64,000 nt of DNA from Citrobacter sp. Cu233 (lineage in GTDB: Bacteria; Pseudomonadota; Gammaproteobacteria; Enterobacterales; Enterobacteriaceae): assembly GCF_030332225.1 (NCBI RefSeq), contig NZ_JAOWIF010000043.1:186001-250000 (forward strand), read 5' to 3'. Shown here in pieces: positions 1 to 10,089 of the stretch. The notes beneath the pieces were generated by a model. That model saw only the letters and a program-made list of their open reading frames with translations. It was not told the DNA's origin and made no database searches. The stretch's first letter is position 1, and the number at the start of each line of letters is the position of its first letter. A program made the position numbers and the translations under genes.

Positions 1-101
1 GGTTACTGCTGTTCCCGGCAGGGTTCCTGGTGGTGACGCTATTCTGTTTTAACTTTATTGGCGATGGCCTACGTGATGCCCTCGACCCGAAAGACCGTTA
101 A
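1..101 (+). CDS. oppC: OppC, C-terminal end (partial)
   Basis: Only the last 32 codons are present, with TAA at 99-101; the gene runs off the left edge. The peptide ends in a hydrophobic stretch followed by [15 protein letters not shown], the usual C-terminus of the inner-membrane oligopeptide permease OppC. oppD starts 11 bases downstream, so this is the end of the third gene of the oppABCDF operon. Confidence 0.9.
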   Translation, partial: LLLFPAGFLVVTLFCFNFIGDGLRDALDPKDR

Positions 102-112
102 GGAGTGCCGCC

Positions 113-1126
113 ATGAGCGTAATTGAGACCTCAACCGCGCCGCTCGCGCAACAACAGGCTAACGCACTGCTGAACGTTACCGATCTGCGAGTGACGTTTG
201 CCACCCCTGATGGTGATGTTACTGCAGTAAACGATTTAAACTTTTCACTACGCGCCGGGGAAACCCTGGGTATTGTTGGTGAGTCTGGTTCAGGTAAGTC
301 GCAGACTGCATTTGCCTTGATGGGCCTGCTGGCCGCAAATGGCCGTATTGGCGGTTCCGCTACATTCAACGGACGTGAAATCCTGAATTTACCGGAGCGT
401 GAGCTGAATAAGCTGCGCGCCGAGCAAATCTCGATGATCTTCCAGGACCCTATGACTTCCCTGAATCCGTATATGCGGGTCGGCGAACAGTTAATGGAAG
501 TTCTGATGCTACACAAAGGTATGAGCAAAGCAGAAGCCTTTGAGGAGTCAGTCAGAATGCTGGATGCGGTAAAAATGCCGGAAGCGCGCAAGCGTATGAA
601 AATGTACCCGCATGAATTCTCCGGCGGTATGCGTCAACGTGTGATGATCGCCATGGCGTTACTGTGCAGGCCAAAGTTACTGATTGCCGATGAACCTACT
701 ACTGCGCTGGATGTCACGGTTCAGGCGCAAATCATGACGCTGCTGAATGAGCTGAAAAGTGAATTCAATACCGCAATTATCATGATTACCCACGACCTCG
801 GTGTTGTTGCCGGTATTTGCGACAAGGTGCTGGTAATGTATGCCGGACGCACGATGGAATATGGTAGTGCGCGCGATGTCTTTTATAAGCCGGTTCATCC
901 GTATTCGATTGGCCTGCTTAATGCCGTCCCGCGTCTGGATGCTGAAGGGGAAGAAATGCTGACTATCCCTGGTAATCCGCCGAACCTGTTGCGTTTACCG
1001 AAAGGCTGCCCGTTCCAGCCCCGTTGCCCGCATGCCATGGAAATCTGTAACAGTGCTCCGCCACTGGAAGAGTTTAGTCCGGGCCGTCTGCGCGCCTGCT
1101 TTAAACCGGTGGAGGAACTGGTATGA
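113..1126 (+). CDS. oppD: Oligopeptide ABC transporter ATPase OppD
   Basis: One of the two ATPases that power uptake of oligopeptides through OppBC from the periplasmic binding protein OppA. The 337-residue protein shows Walker A GESGSGKS (about 56-63), ABC signature FSGGMRQR (about 169-176) and Walker B LLIADEP (about 189-195). It ends with the oligopeptide-transporter C-terminal domain containing the Cys-rich GCPFQPRCPHAMEIC segment. Length is standard. An AGGAG lies upstream of the ATG, and the end overlaps oppF by 4 bases (ATGA), which points to translational coupling. Confidence 0.97.
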   Translation: MSVIETSTAPLAQQQANALLNVTDLRVTFATPDGDVTAVNDLNFSLRAGETLGIVGESGSGKSQTAFALMGLLAANGRIGGSATFNGREILNLPERELNKLRAEQISMIFQDPMTSLNPYMRVGEQLMEVLMLHKGMSKAEAFEESVRMLDAVKMPEARKRMKMYPHEFSGGMRQRVMIAMALLCRPKLLIADEPTTALDVTVQAQIMTLLNELKSEFNTAIIMITHDLGVVAGICDKVLVMYAGRTMEYGSARDVFYKPVHPYSIGLLNAVPRLDAEGEEMLTIPGNPPNLLRLPKGCPFQPRCPHAMEICNSAPPLEEFSPGRLRACFKPVEELV

Positions 1127-2127
1127 ATGCGGTAACCGAACAACGAAAAGTACTCCTCGAAATTGCCGATCTGAAAGTCCATTTCGACATCAAAGATGGT
1201 AAACAGTGGTTCTGGCAACCGTCGAAAACGCTGAAAGCCGTTGATGGCGTGACCCTACGTCTGTATGAGGGCGAAACATTAGGTGTGGTGGGGGAATCCG
1301 GTTGCGGGAAATCGACGTTCGCGCGTGCGATTATCGGTCTGGTAAAAGCGACTGATGGTAAAGTCGCCTGGCTCGGTAAAGATTTGCTTGGCATGAAACC
1401 CGATGAGTGGCGGGCGGTGCGCAGTGACATCCAGATGATTTTCCAGGATCCGCTGGCATCGTTAAACCCGCGTATGACCATCGGTGAAATTATCGCTGAA
1501 CCGCTGCGGACTTATCACCCGAATCTGCCTGGGCAGGAGGTCCGTGACCGCGTAAAGGCGATGATGATGAAAGTGGGGTTACTGCCTAACCTGATTAACC
1601 GCTACCCGCACGAGTTTTCCGGTGGGCAGTGCCAGCGTATTGGCATTGCTCGCGCGTTGATCCTTGAGCCGAAGCTGATAATTTGTGATGAGCCCGTATC
1701 CGCGCTGGATGTGTCGATTCAGGCGCAGGTTGTTAACCTGTTGCAGCAATTACAGCGTGAGATGGGTTTATCATTAATCTTCATTGCCCATGACCTGGCA
1801 GTGGTTAAGCATATTTCCGATCGCGTGCTGGTGATGTATCTCGGACATGCGGTGGAGTTAGGGACCTATGACGAGGTGTACCATAATCCACTGCATCCCT
1901 ATACCAAAGCGCTAATGTCAGCGGTGCCAATTCCCGATCCTGATATGGAGAGGAACAAGGTTATCCAACTGCTGGAAGGTGAGTTACCATCCCCGATAAA
2001 TCCGCCTTCGGGGTGTGTGTTCCGCACGCGTTGTCCGATCGCCGGACCAGAATGCGCGAAAACGCGTCCTGTACTTGAAGGGAGTTTTCGACACGCGGTT
2101 TCCTGCTTAAAAGTAGACCCGCTATAA
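1123..2127 (+). CDS. oppF: Oligopeptide ABC transporter ATPase OppF
   Basis: Second ATPase of the Opp peptide importer, 334 residues. Walker A GESGCGKST is near residue 57-65, the signature FSGGQCQR near 165, and Walker B LIICDEP near 187. The C-terminal domain carries the RTRCPIAGPEC cysteine motif seen in peptide-transporter ATPases. It is the last opp gene: it overlaps oppD by ATGA and is followed at once by an intrinsic terminator. Confidence 0.97.
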   Translation: MNAVTEQRKVLLEIADLKVHFDIKDGKQWFWQPSKTLKAVDGVTLRLYEGETLGVVGESGCGKSTFARAIIGLVKATDGKVAWLGKDLLGMKPDEWRAVRSDIQMIFQDPLASLNPRMTIGEIIAEPLRTYHPNLPGQEVRDRVKAMMMKVGLLPNLINRYPHEFSGGQCQRIGIARALILEPKLIICDEPVSALDVSIQAQVVNLLQQLQREMGLSLIFIAHDLAVVKHISDRVLVMYLGHAVELGTYDEVYHNPLHPYTKALMSAVPIPDPDMERNKVIQLLEGELPSPINPPSGCVFRTRCPIAGPECAKTRPVLEGSFRHAVSCLKVDPL

Positions 2128-2133
2128 TCGTGA

Positions 2134-2160
2134 GGGCTGACACACTGTCAGCCCTTCTTT
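2134..2160 (+). terminator. Intrinsic terminator of the opp operon
   Basis: A perfect 9-bp stem GGGCTGACA/TGTCAGCCC with a 3-base loop is followed by TTCTTTTT, 6 bases after the oppF stop. It falls inside the upstream extension of the next reading frame, which supports a later start for that gene. Confidence 0.9.
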
Positions 2161-2174
2161 TTGGTGAGGTAAAT

Positions 2175-3011
2175 GTGTCAGGCTTAGTCTCTTCTGTTCG
2201 CCGTACTCTCTACCGTACATTATTTGATCTAGATACACGCTCGGGGCGCCGTTTTGAAGGTATGTGTGCCCTGTTCGCGTTGCTGAGCGTGATTGTTATC
2301 TTCATTGAGTCTGGGGTTGGGACGCAATACCATTTAACCTATGATGAATGGCATATTTTTGTCTGGCTGGAAGTCTTTATTACGCTGGTCTTTACCATCG
2401 AATATCTGCTCAGATTGTGCTGCTGGGCCAATCCTGCAAAATATGTGTTTAGCTTTTGGGGAATTATCGATCTCGCGACGATTCTGCCACTGTATGTGAT
2501 GTGGCTATGGCCGGAAATTAGTCTGAGTTATGTTTTCGCCTGGCGAGCGATGCGCGTGCTGCGTGTATTGCGAATACTCAAACTGTTGCGATTTATGCCG
2601 TCGCTGCGTGTGTTCTGGAGCGCAATTAAAAGTGCCCGTCATCAGTTGATGCTGTTTTACTCATTTATTGCCATTCTGATGATTGTATTTGGTGCACTGA
2701 TGTACCTGATTGAAGGCCCGAAATATGGTTTTACCACGCTGAATGCGTCGGTATATTGGGCAATCGTTACGGTTACGACTGTTGGCTATGGTGATATTAC
2801 CCCGCATACACCGCTTGGCCGCATGGTTGCGTCAGTACTGATCCTGATTGGTTATTCGGTTATTGCAATCCCGACAGGATTGATAACAACACACATGAGC
2901 AGTGCGTTTCAGCATCGGCAAAATCAGCGCAGATGTTCACAGTGTCAACAAAGCCAGCATGAGCACAGCGCACAATTTTGTAATCGCTGCGGAAGTAAAT
3001 TGCCTGACTAG
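2175..3011 (+). CDS. Voltage-gated potassium channel-like protein with C-terminal zinc ribbon
   Basis: Six-helix ion-transport family protein of about 278 residues. It has an arginine-rich S4 helix (RAMRVLRVLRILKLLRF) and a K+ selectivity filter TVGYGD between the last two helices. The extreme C-terminus has two CxxC pairs (CSQC and CNRC), typical of a zinc ribbon. I chose the GTG at 2175, which has GGTGAGGT just upstream; the longer ATG frame from 2130 starts inside the opp terminator. E. coli carries the RCK-type kch nearby instead. This is a different, shorter channel, and no kch is present in the window. Role in potassium flux is inferred. Confidence 0.8.
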   Translation: MSGLVSSVRRTLYRTLFDLDTRSGRRFEGMCALFALLSVIVIFIESGVGTQYHLTYDEWHIFVWLEVFITLVFTIEYLLRLCCWANPAKYVFSFWGIIDLATILPLYVMWLWPEISLSYVFAWRAMRVLRVLRILKLLRFMPSLRVFWSAIKSARHQLMLFYSFIAILMIVFGALMYLIEGPKYGFTTLNASVYWAIVTVTTVGYGDITPHTPLGRMVASVLILIGYSVIAIPTGLITTHMSSAFQHRQNQRRCSQCQQSQHEHSAQFCNRCGSKLPD

Positions 3012-3017
3012 AAATAA

Positions 3018-3042
3018 AAAAAGCTGCGAGAGCAGCTTTTTG
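3018..3042. terminator. Bidirectional terminator between the channel gene and yciU
   Basis: AAAAGCTGC-GAGA-GCAGCTTTT with A-rich and T-rich flanks serves both convergent genes. Confidence 0.85.
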
Positions 3043-3048
3043 TTTTCA

Positions 3049-4873
<1,825 letters not shown>

Positions 4874-5015
4874 AAATTTAAAAATCCTTTTGAAAGCGTA
4901 TTGTTAAGAGTTTACGCATCAGGATTCATCTGGCAAATAAAAACAAGGGAAAACCACTGGCCCGCATTCGGTCTGGGGGTATAATGCCCGCTCTGTGACT
5001 GGAAGAGTAGTTAAC

Positions 5016-5189
5016 ATGAAGCGTAGTAGAACGGAAGTGGGACGCTGGCGGATGCTGCGTCAGGCTAGCCGCCGTAAAGCACGTTGGCTTGAAGGGCAAT
5101 CGCGTCGTAACATGCGTATCCACTCCATCAGAAAATGCATTCTCAATCATCAACGAAATTCGTTGTTGTTTGCGATCTACAGCATTTGA
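5016..5189 (+). CDS. yciY: Small basic protein YciY
   Basis: A 57-residue, Arg-rich peptide starting MKRSRTEVGRWRM, which I recognise as YciY, found beside clsA in E. coli. The ATG at 5016 was chosen over 4995 because homologues start MKRSRTE. Function unknown; the high charge (RRKARWLEGQSRRNMR) suggests nucleic-acid or membrane-surface contact, but that is a guess. Confidence 0.85.
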   Translation: MKRSRTEVGRWRMLRQASRRKARWLEGQSRRNMRIHSIRKCILNHQRNSLLFAIYSI

Positions 5190-5190
5190 T

Positions 5191-5217
5191 CCAAAAAGGG
5201 CACCGCTGGCGGTGCCC
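5191..5217 (-). terminator. Terminator of yciI
   Basis: GGGCACCGC/GCGGTGCCC hairpin. On the minus strand it is followed by CTTTTTGG, so it mainly ends yciI transcription; it also sits just after the yciY stop. Confidence 0.8.
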
Positions 5218-5242
5218 AATGAATTCCTGTCCGTTCTGTTTC

Positions 5243-5539
5243 TTAAAATACTTTTTTGTACGGTTTGACCGAAACCTGCGCATAAACTCCTGCAGCCACA
5301 TACGGGTCGGCATCAGCCCACGCCTGCGCTGCCTCTAAAGATTCAAATTCCGCAATCACCGTCGAGCCAGTGAATCCCGCCGCACCCGGATCGTTACTGT
5401 CGACCGCGGGCATGGGGCCTGCCGTCAGTAGACGACCTTCATCATGGAGGAGTTGCAGACGGGCCAGGTGAGCAGGGCGCACGGAAAGACGTTTTTCGAG
5501 AGAATCTGCGATATCTTGAGCATAAATAACATACAGCAC
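5243..5539 (-). CDS. yciI: YciI family protein
   Basis: 98-residue protein of the YCII (dimeric alpha-beta barrel) family with the conserved [18 protein letters not shown] segment containing the His of the proposed active site, and a C-terminal [13 protein letters not shown] place the start at GTG 5539 (product begins MLYVIYAQ) because GGAG lies upstream and E. coli YciI begins there; an in-frame ATG lies 63 bases further upstream. Biochemical role is not established. It sits divergently next to tonB as in E. coli. Confidence 0.9.
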   Translation of the reverse strand: MLYVIYAQDIADSLEKRLSVRPAHLARLQLLHDEGRLLTAGPMPAVDSNDPGAAGFTGSTVIAEFESLEAAQAWADADPYVAAGVYAQVSVKPYKKVF

Positions 5540-5694
5540 GGGTAGAGCTCCTTGATCGGTAAAAGTCGCGTTTACGTTATTGGAAAGCCCTGGTAACTGC
5601 AACGTAAAGATAATAGCTTTGTTAAGGCCATATTAAGATAATGGTTTTTTTACATGAAATTGCGTTTTAAATGCGGCTTACTGTCATGGGCTTA

Positions 5695-5724
5695 TTGAAT
5701 ATGATTGCTATTTGCATTTAAAAT
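5695..5724 (+). promoter_or_regulatory. tonB promoter with Fur-like box
   Basis: TTGAAT (5695-5700) and TAAAAT (5719-5724) are spaced by 18 bases. The overlapping GAATATGATTGCTATTTGC (5697-5715) matches 11 of 19 positions of the Fur consensus, in line with known iron repression of tonB in E. coli. The operator call is partly by analogy. Confidence 0.6.
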
Positions 5725-5762
5725 CGAGGCCTGGTTTTATAACTGAAACGATTATGACTGCA

Positions 5763-6482
5763 ATGACCCTTGATTTACCTCGTCGCTTTCCCTGGCCGAC
5801 GTTGCTTTCCGTCGGCATTCACGGCGCTGTAGTGGCGGGTCTGCTGTATACCTCGGTACATCAGGTTATTGAACTGCCTGCACCCGCGCAGCCGATCTCT
5901 ATCACGATGGTCGCACCTGCCGATCTTGAGCCACCTCAGGCAGTTCAACCACCGCCTGAGCCTGTCGTTGAGCCTGAACCGGAACCTGAACCTATACCGG
6001 AACCGCCAAAAGAGGCACCGGTGGTGATTGAGAAACCGAAGCCTAAGCCAAAACCGAAGCCGAAACCGGTGAAAAAGGTTGAAGAGCAGCCAAAACGTGA
6101 TGTGAAACCGGCGGAGTCGCGTCAGGCGTCTCCGTTTGAGAACACGGCACCTGCTCGTCCGGCAACGACAAGTACCGCGCCGGCAACCAGTAAACCTGTG
6201 GTTAGCGCACCGGCGGGGCCACGCGCTTTAAGCCGTAATCAGCCACAGTATCCGGCGCGTGCGCAGGCTCTGCGCATTGAAGGCCGGGTGAAAGTCAAGT
6301 TTGATGTCACGTCAGATGGTCGCGTGGAGAATGTTGAAGTGCTTTCCGCACAGCCTGCCAATATGTTTGAGCGTGAAGTGAAAAACGCGATGCGCAGATG
6401 GCGTTACGAGGCTGGCAAACCCGGTTCAGGCCTGGTGGTGAATATCGTTTTCCGTCTGAACGGTACGACGCAGATTGAGTAA
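5763..6482 (+). CDS. tonB: Energy-transducing protein TonB
   Basis: Couples the ExbB-ExbD proton-motive complex to outer-membrane receptors for siderophores and vitamin B12. The 239-residue protein has an N-terminal membrane anchor (about 12-32) with conserved Ser and His (SVGIHGAVVAG). A periplasmic Pro-rich spacer of Glu-Pro then Lys-Pro repeats (about 65-102) follows, and the C-terminal receptor-binding domain has the QPQYPARA and GRVKVKFDV motifs. Start at MTLDLPRRF follows E. coli; an ATG 9 bases upstream is possible. Confidence 0.97.
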   Translation: MTLDLPRRFPWPTLLSVGIHGAVVAGLLYTSVHQVIELPAPAQPISITMVAPADLEPPQAVQPPPEPVVEPEPEPEPIPEPPKEAPVVIEKPKPKPKPKPKPVKKVEEQPKRDVKPAESRQASPFENTAPARPATTSTAPATSKPVVSAPAGPRALSRNQPQYPARAQALRIEGRVKVKFDVTSDGRVENVEVLSAQPANMFEREVKNAMRRWRYEAGKPGSGLVVNIVFRLNGTTQIE

Positions 6483-6488
6483 CTGGCG

Positions 6489-6519
6489 TGCCGGAGTTGG
6501 CGTCAGGCTTTCTCCGGCA
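6489..6519. terminator. Hairpin between tonB and yciA
   Basis: TGCCGGAG/CTCCGGCA 8-bp stem directly after the tonB stop, between two convergent genes. The T-run is weak, so termination strength is uncertain. Confidence 0.5.
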
Positions 6520-6550
6520 AGCAGGTCTGATAACGGTTCAACGCCGGTTA

Positions 6551-6952
6551 TCAGGCCTGTGTTGGTATCGGACGGGGTTTACCGTCTTTATCTACAGCGA
6601 CGTAGATAAACAGGGCTTCAGTGGCTTTGTAACGCTGGCCAATAGGTTCCGAAGCGACTTTCTTCACCCAGACTTCAATATTAATGCTGATTGACGTTGT
6701 CCCGCGTTTTACGCATCGAGCGTAGCAACAGACCACATCACCTACGGCAACCGGGCGCAAAAAGCTCATTCCTTCAACTCGCACCGTCACCACGCGGCCG
6801 TGTGCGATCTCTTTGGCCTGAATAGCGCCACCAATATCCATCTGTGACATCAGCCAGCCGCCAAAAATATCACCGTTAGCATTGGTATCGGCAGGCATGG
6901 CCAGAGTGCGTAAAACCAGTTCACCCTGGGGGGTGTTATTCGTTGTTGTCAT
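6551..6952 (-). CDS. yciA: Acyl-CoA thioester hydrolase YciA
   Basis: Hot-dog fold thioesterase, 133 residues, that hydrolyses a broad range of acyl-CoA esters. The hot-dog helix motif NANGDIFGGWLMSQMD carries the catalytic Asp, and GVEGMSFLRPVAVGD-like strands follow. Length matches E. coli YciA (132). It follows yciC-yciB on the same strand and is convergent with tonB. Confidence 0.95.
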   Translation of the reverse strand: MTTTNNTPQGELVLRTLAMPADTNANGDIFGGWLMSQMDIGGAIQAKEIAHGRVVTVRVEGMSFLRPVAVGDVVCCYARCVKRGTTSISINIEVWVKKVASEPIGQRYKATEALFIYVAVDKDGKPRPIPTQA

Positions 6953-7080
6953 TGTAGAACCGACTGTAGAGAAAGATTACAGGCGCGATGCTACTAGAAT
7001 TTACGGGCGGAGAACAGAGGGGATGCGGCGCGCGGAGGGGATGTAAGCTAGCTTGCCTGTCACGAAGAACGCAAGCGGAT

Positions 7081-7111
7081 AAAAATTCGCCAGATCCGGG
7101 GATCTGGCGAA
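7081..7111 (-). terminator. Terminator of yciB
   Basis: TTCGCCAGATC/GATCTGGCGAA 11-bp perfect stem, followed on the minus strand by TTTTTATC. Confidence 0.85.
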
Positions 7112-7117
7112 CACGTA

Positions 7118-7657
7118 TTAAGATTTATCTTCCTGCGGCAGATGGCGGTAGATATAGACTCCGCTCAGCAATGTGAAGAATAAGGTCAGGGCGGTTAATC
7201 CGAACACTTTGAAGTTGACCCAAATGTTCTGCGGCAGCCAAAACGCAATGTAGATATTGGCCAGTCCACACAGGATGAAGAAAACGGCCCAGGCCAGATT
7301 CAGCTTCGACCATACCGGCTGCGGCAGCGTCAGCTCTTTTCCTAACATGCGCTGAATCAGTGGCTTTTTCATCACCCACTGGCTAACCAGCAGCGCACCG
7401 GCAAACAGTCCGTATATCACCGTAACCTTCCACTTAATGAACTCATCGTTGTGGAAGAAAATCGTCAGGCCACCGAAGACGGCAACCAGCACAAAGGTGA
7501 TTAGCGCCATCTTCTCGACCTTGCGATAGCGAACCCAACTGTAGATCAACACCACAGCTGTTGCGACAATAAGCGCGGAGGTTGCCGCGTAGATGTCATA
7601 AAGCTTATAAAAAGCAAAAAAGACAACCAGCGGTAAAAAATCAAGAAACTGCTTCAT
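7118..7657 (-). CDS. yciB: Inner membrane-spanning protein YciB (intracellular septation protein A)
   Basis: 179-residue polytopic inner-membrane protein with about five helices ([14 protein letters not shown] at the start, later [18 protein letters not shown] and others). Family members affect cell envelope integrity, septation and cell elongation. Same length as E. coli YciB. It sits 56 bases downstream of yciC and shares its orientation, consistent with co-transcription. Confidence 0.93.
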   Translation of the reverse strand: MKQFLDFLPLVVFFAFYKLYDIYAATSALIVATAVVLIYSWVRYRKVEKMALITFVLVAVFGGLTIFFHNDEFIKWKVTVIYGLFAGALLVSQWVMKKPLIQRMLGKELTLPQPVWSKLNLAWAVFFILCGLANIYIAFWLPQNIWVNFKVFGLTALTLFFTLLSGVYIYRHLPQEDKS

Positions 7658-7713
7658 TCTTCGATTCCGTAATCAAAAAGCATCGGGTAACACGCCCGGG
7701 ATGCGTTCAGGGT

Positions 7714-8691
<978 letters not shown>

Positions 8692-8825
8692 TTGATCTGA
8701 ATTAATTTAACCAGGATTTTGAATGCAAGTTCTAACTTAATCTGGATCAATAAATGTTAAATTATTAAACTCAATGTGATCCAGGTTAGATCACTTATTA
8801 CTCCATTGTGGGTATATTCGTTCCG
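8692..8825 (+). promoter_or_regulatory. ompW promoter with two FNR-like boxes
   Basis: TTGATctgaATTAA (8692-8705) and TTAATctggATCAA (8737-8750) each differ by one base from the FNR consensus TTGATnnnnATCAA, with centres 45 bases apart. A TATATT -10 lies at 8813-8818. If the start is near 8825 the boxes fall close to -126.5 and -81.5, the positions I recall for E. coli ompW. Suggests induction on loss of oxygen. Confidence 0.7.
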
Positions 8826-8853
8826 CTTTTATAACCATAACGATGGAGCGGAC

Positions 8854-9492
8854 ATGAAAAAATTAACAGTTGCAGCATTGGCTTTAACAACTCTTCTCTC
8901 TGGGAACGCATTTGCGCATGAGGCCGGAGAGTTCTTTATTCGTGCAGGTTCGGCTACCGTCAGACCGACGGAAGGCGCGGGTGGTACGCTGGGAAGCCTG
9001 GGTGGCTTTGATGTCAGCAACAATACGCAACTGGGCCTGACATTCACGTATATGGCAACCGACAATATTGGCGTTGAGTTACTGGCAGCCACGCCGTTCC
9101 GCCATAAGATCGGCACCGGGCCAACCGGTGATATTGCCACCGTTCATCATTTACCGCCGACGTTAATGGCGCAGTGGTACTTTGGCGACTCCAGCAGCAA
9201 ACTGCGTCCTTACGTTGGCGTGGGTGTGAACTACACGACTTTCTTCGATGAAGGTTTTAACAACAACGGGAAAGAAGCGGGTTTATCCGATCTGAGCCTG
9301 AAAGACTCCTGGGGTGCAGCGGGACAAGTCGGTATGGACTATCTGATTAACCGCGACTGGCTGATTAACATGTCAGTCTGGTACATGGATATCGACACCA
9401 CCGCGAGCTATAAAATGGGTGGCGTCCAGCAGCGCGACAGCGTACGCCTTGATCCGTGGGTGTTCATGTTCTCTGCGGGTTATCGTTTTTAA
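8854..9492 (+). CDS. ompW: Outer membrane protein W
   Basis: Eight-stranded beta-barrel outer-membrane protein that forms a narrow hydrophobic channel and acts as a colicin S4 receptor in E. coli. The 212-residue precursor starts MKKLTVAALALTTLLSGNAFA, a signal peptide cut after AFA, and ends in the aromatic C-terminal strand FMFSAGYRF needed for assembly. Start at 8854 is preceded by GGAG. The 26-codon upstream extension of the frame overlaps the promoter and is not coding. Confidence 0.97.
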   Translation: MKKLTVAALALTTLLSGNAFAHEAGEFFIRAGSATVRPTEGAGGTLGSLGGFDVSNNTQLGLTFTYMATDNIGVELLAATPFRHKIGTGPTGDIATVHHLPPTLMAQWYFGDSSSKLRPYVGVGVNYTTFFDEGFNNNGKEAGLSDLSLKDSWGAAGQVGMDYLINRDWLINMSVWYMDIDTTASYKMGGVQQRDSVRLDPWVFMFSAGYRF

Positions 9493-9514
9493 GTCAGCGA
9501 TTCCAGTCCGAAAG

Positions 9515-9540
9515 GCTGGTCGTTTTGCGGCCAGCTTTTT
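9515..9540 (+). terminator. ompW terminator
   Basis: GCTGG/CCAGC-based stem extended by the inner TCG/GCG pairs, followed by TTTTTCTCC. Confidence 0.7.
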
Positions 9541-9619
9541 CTCCTCTCTTTTCCCCTTCCCGACTTTCTCCCTTTTGATGTAATGCTACTCTTTAAGCAA
9601 ACTGGCTTTGAGGGTATTG

Positions 9620-9898
9620 ATGATGATATTGACCCGTCAGCTGCTACAACAAAAAATTTCCCTTATGGAAGCATCCATAGACGATGATATGAAAGAGTTT
9701 GCCGTCTATGCTGCGCGCGAATTATTGAATTACATGAGCAGGGTGGAAGCCCTGGAAAAGGTCATCTCCACACAAATCACACTACCTTATTGCAGCGCCA
9801 GTCCGGTTTGTGAAATCGAAGCTGGGTATGCCGCAGGCGTGAGCGACTGTCGGGAAGCGATTCGACGTGCCGGCTATCCGATTGCCGGGGATGACTAG
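9620..9898 (+). CDS. Small hypothetical protein (about 92 aa)
   Basis: Unrecognised soluble protein, acidic, without membrane segment or signal. The centre contains DDDMKEFAVYAARELLNYMS, likely helical, and the C-terminal third has a YAAGVSDCREAIRRAGY segment. GAGGG lies just upstream of ATG 9620. With the diguanylate cyclase downstream it occupies the place of yciGFE in E. coli. A perfect palindrome follows the stop, so it is probably transcribed separately. Function unknown. Confidence 0.6.
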   Translation: MMILTRQLLQQKISLMEASIDDDMKEFAVYAARELLNYMSRVEALEKVISTQITLPYCSASPVCEIEAGYAAGVSDCREAIRRAGYPIAGDD

Positions 9899-9902
9899 TT
9901 TG

Positions 9903-9922
9903 CATTTTTGTTAACAAAAATG
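9903..9922. repeat. 20-bp perfect palindrome
   Basis: CATTTTTGTTAACAAAAATG is identical to its reverse complement. It lies 5 bases after the hypothetical gene and 167 bases before the cyclase start. It could end the upstream gene (T-rich arm on both strands) or be an operator for the cyclase. Confidence 0.6.
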
Positions 9923-10089
9923 TTCTTTTGTTGTATAAATCTGTAACTTAGGTACACGGGAGAGACGTTATTTTCATCCATTATCAGGGCCACAGGACGA
10001 TCTATATTATTTTTAATTCTCAGCGCTGTTATGCAACAACATAAACGGGTAACCGGTTTGGCATTACCGTTAACTATCAGGGTGGACTC

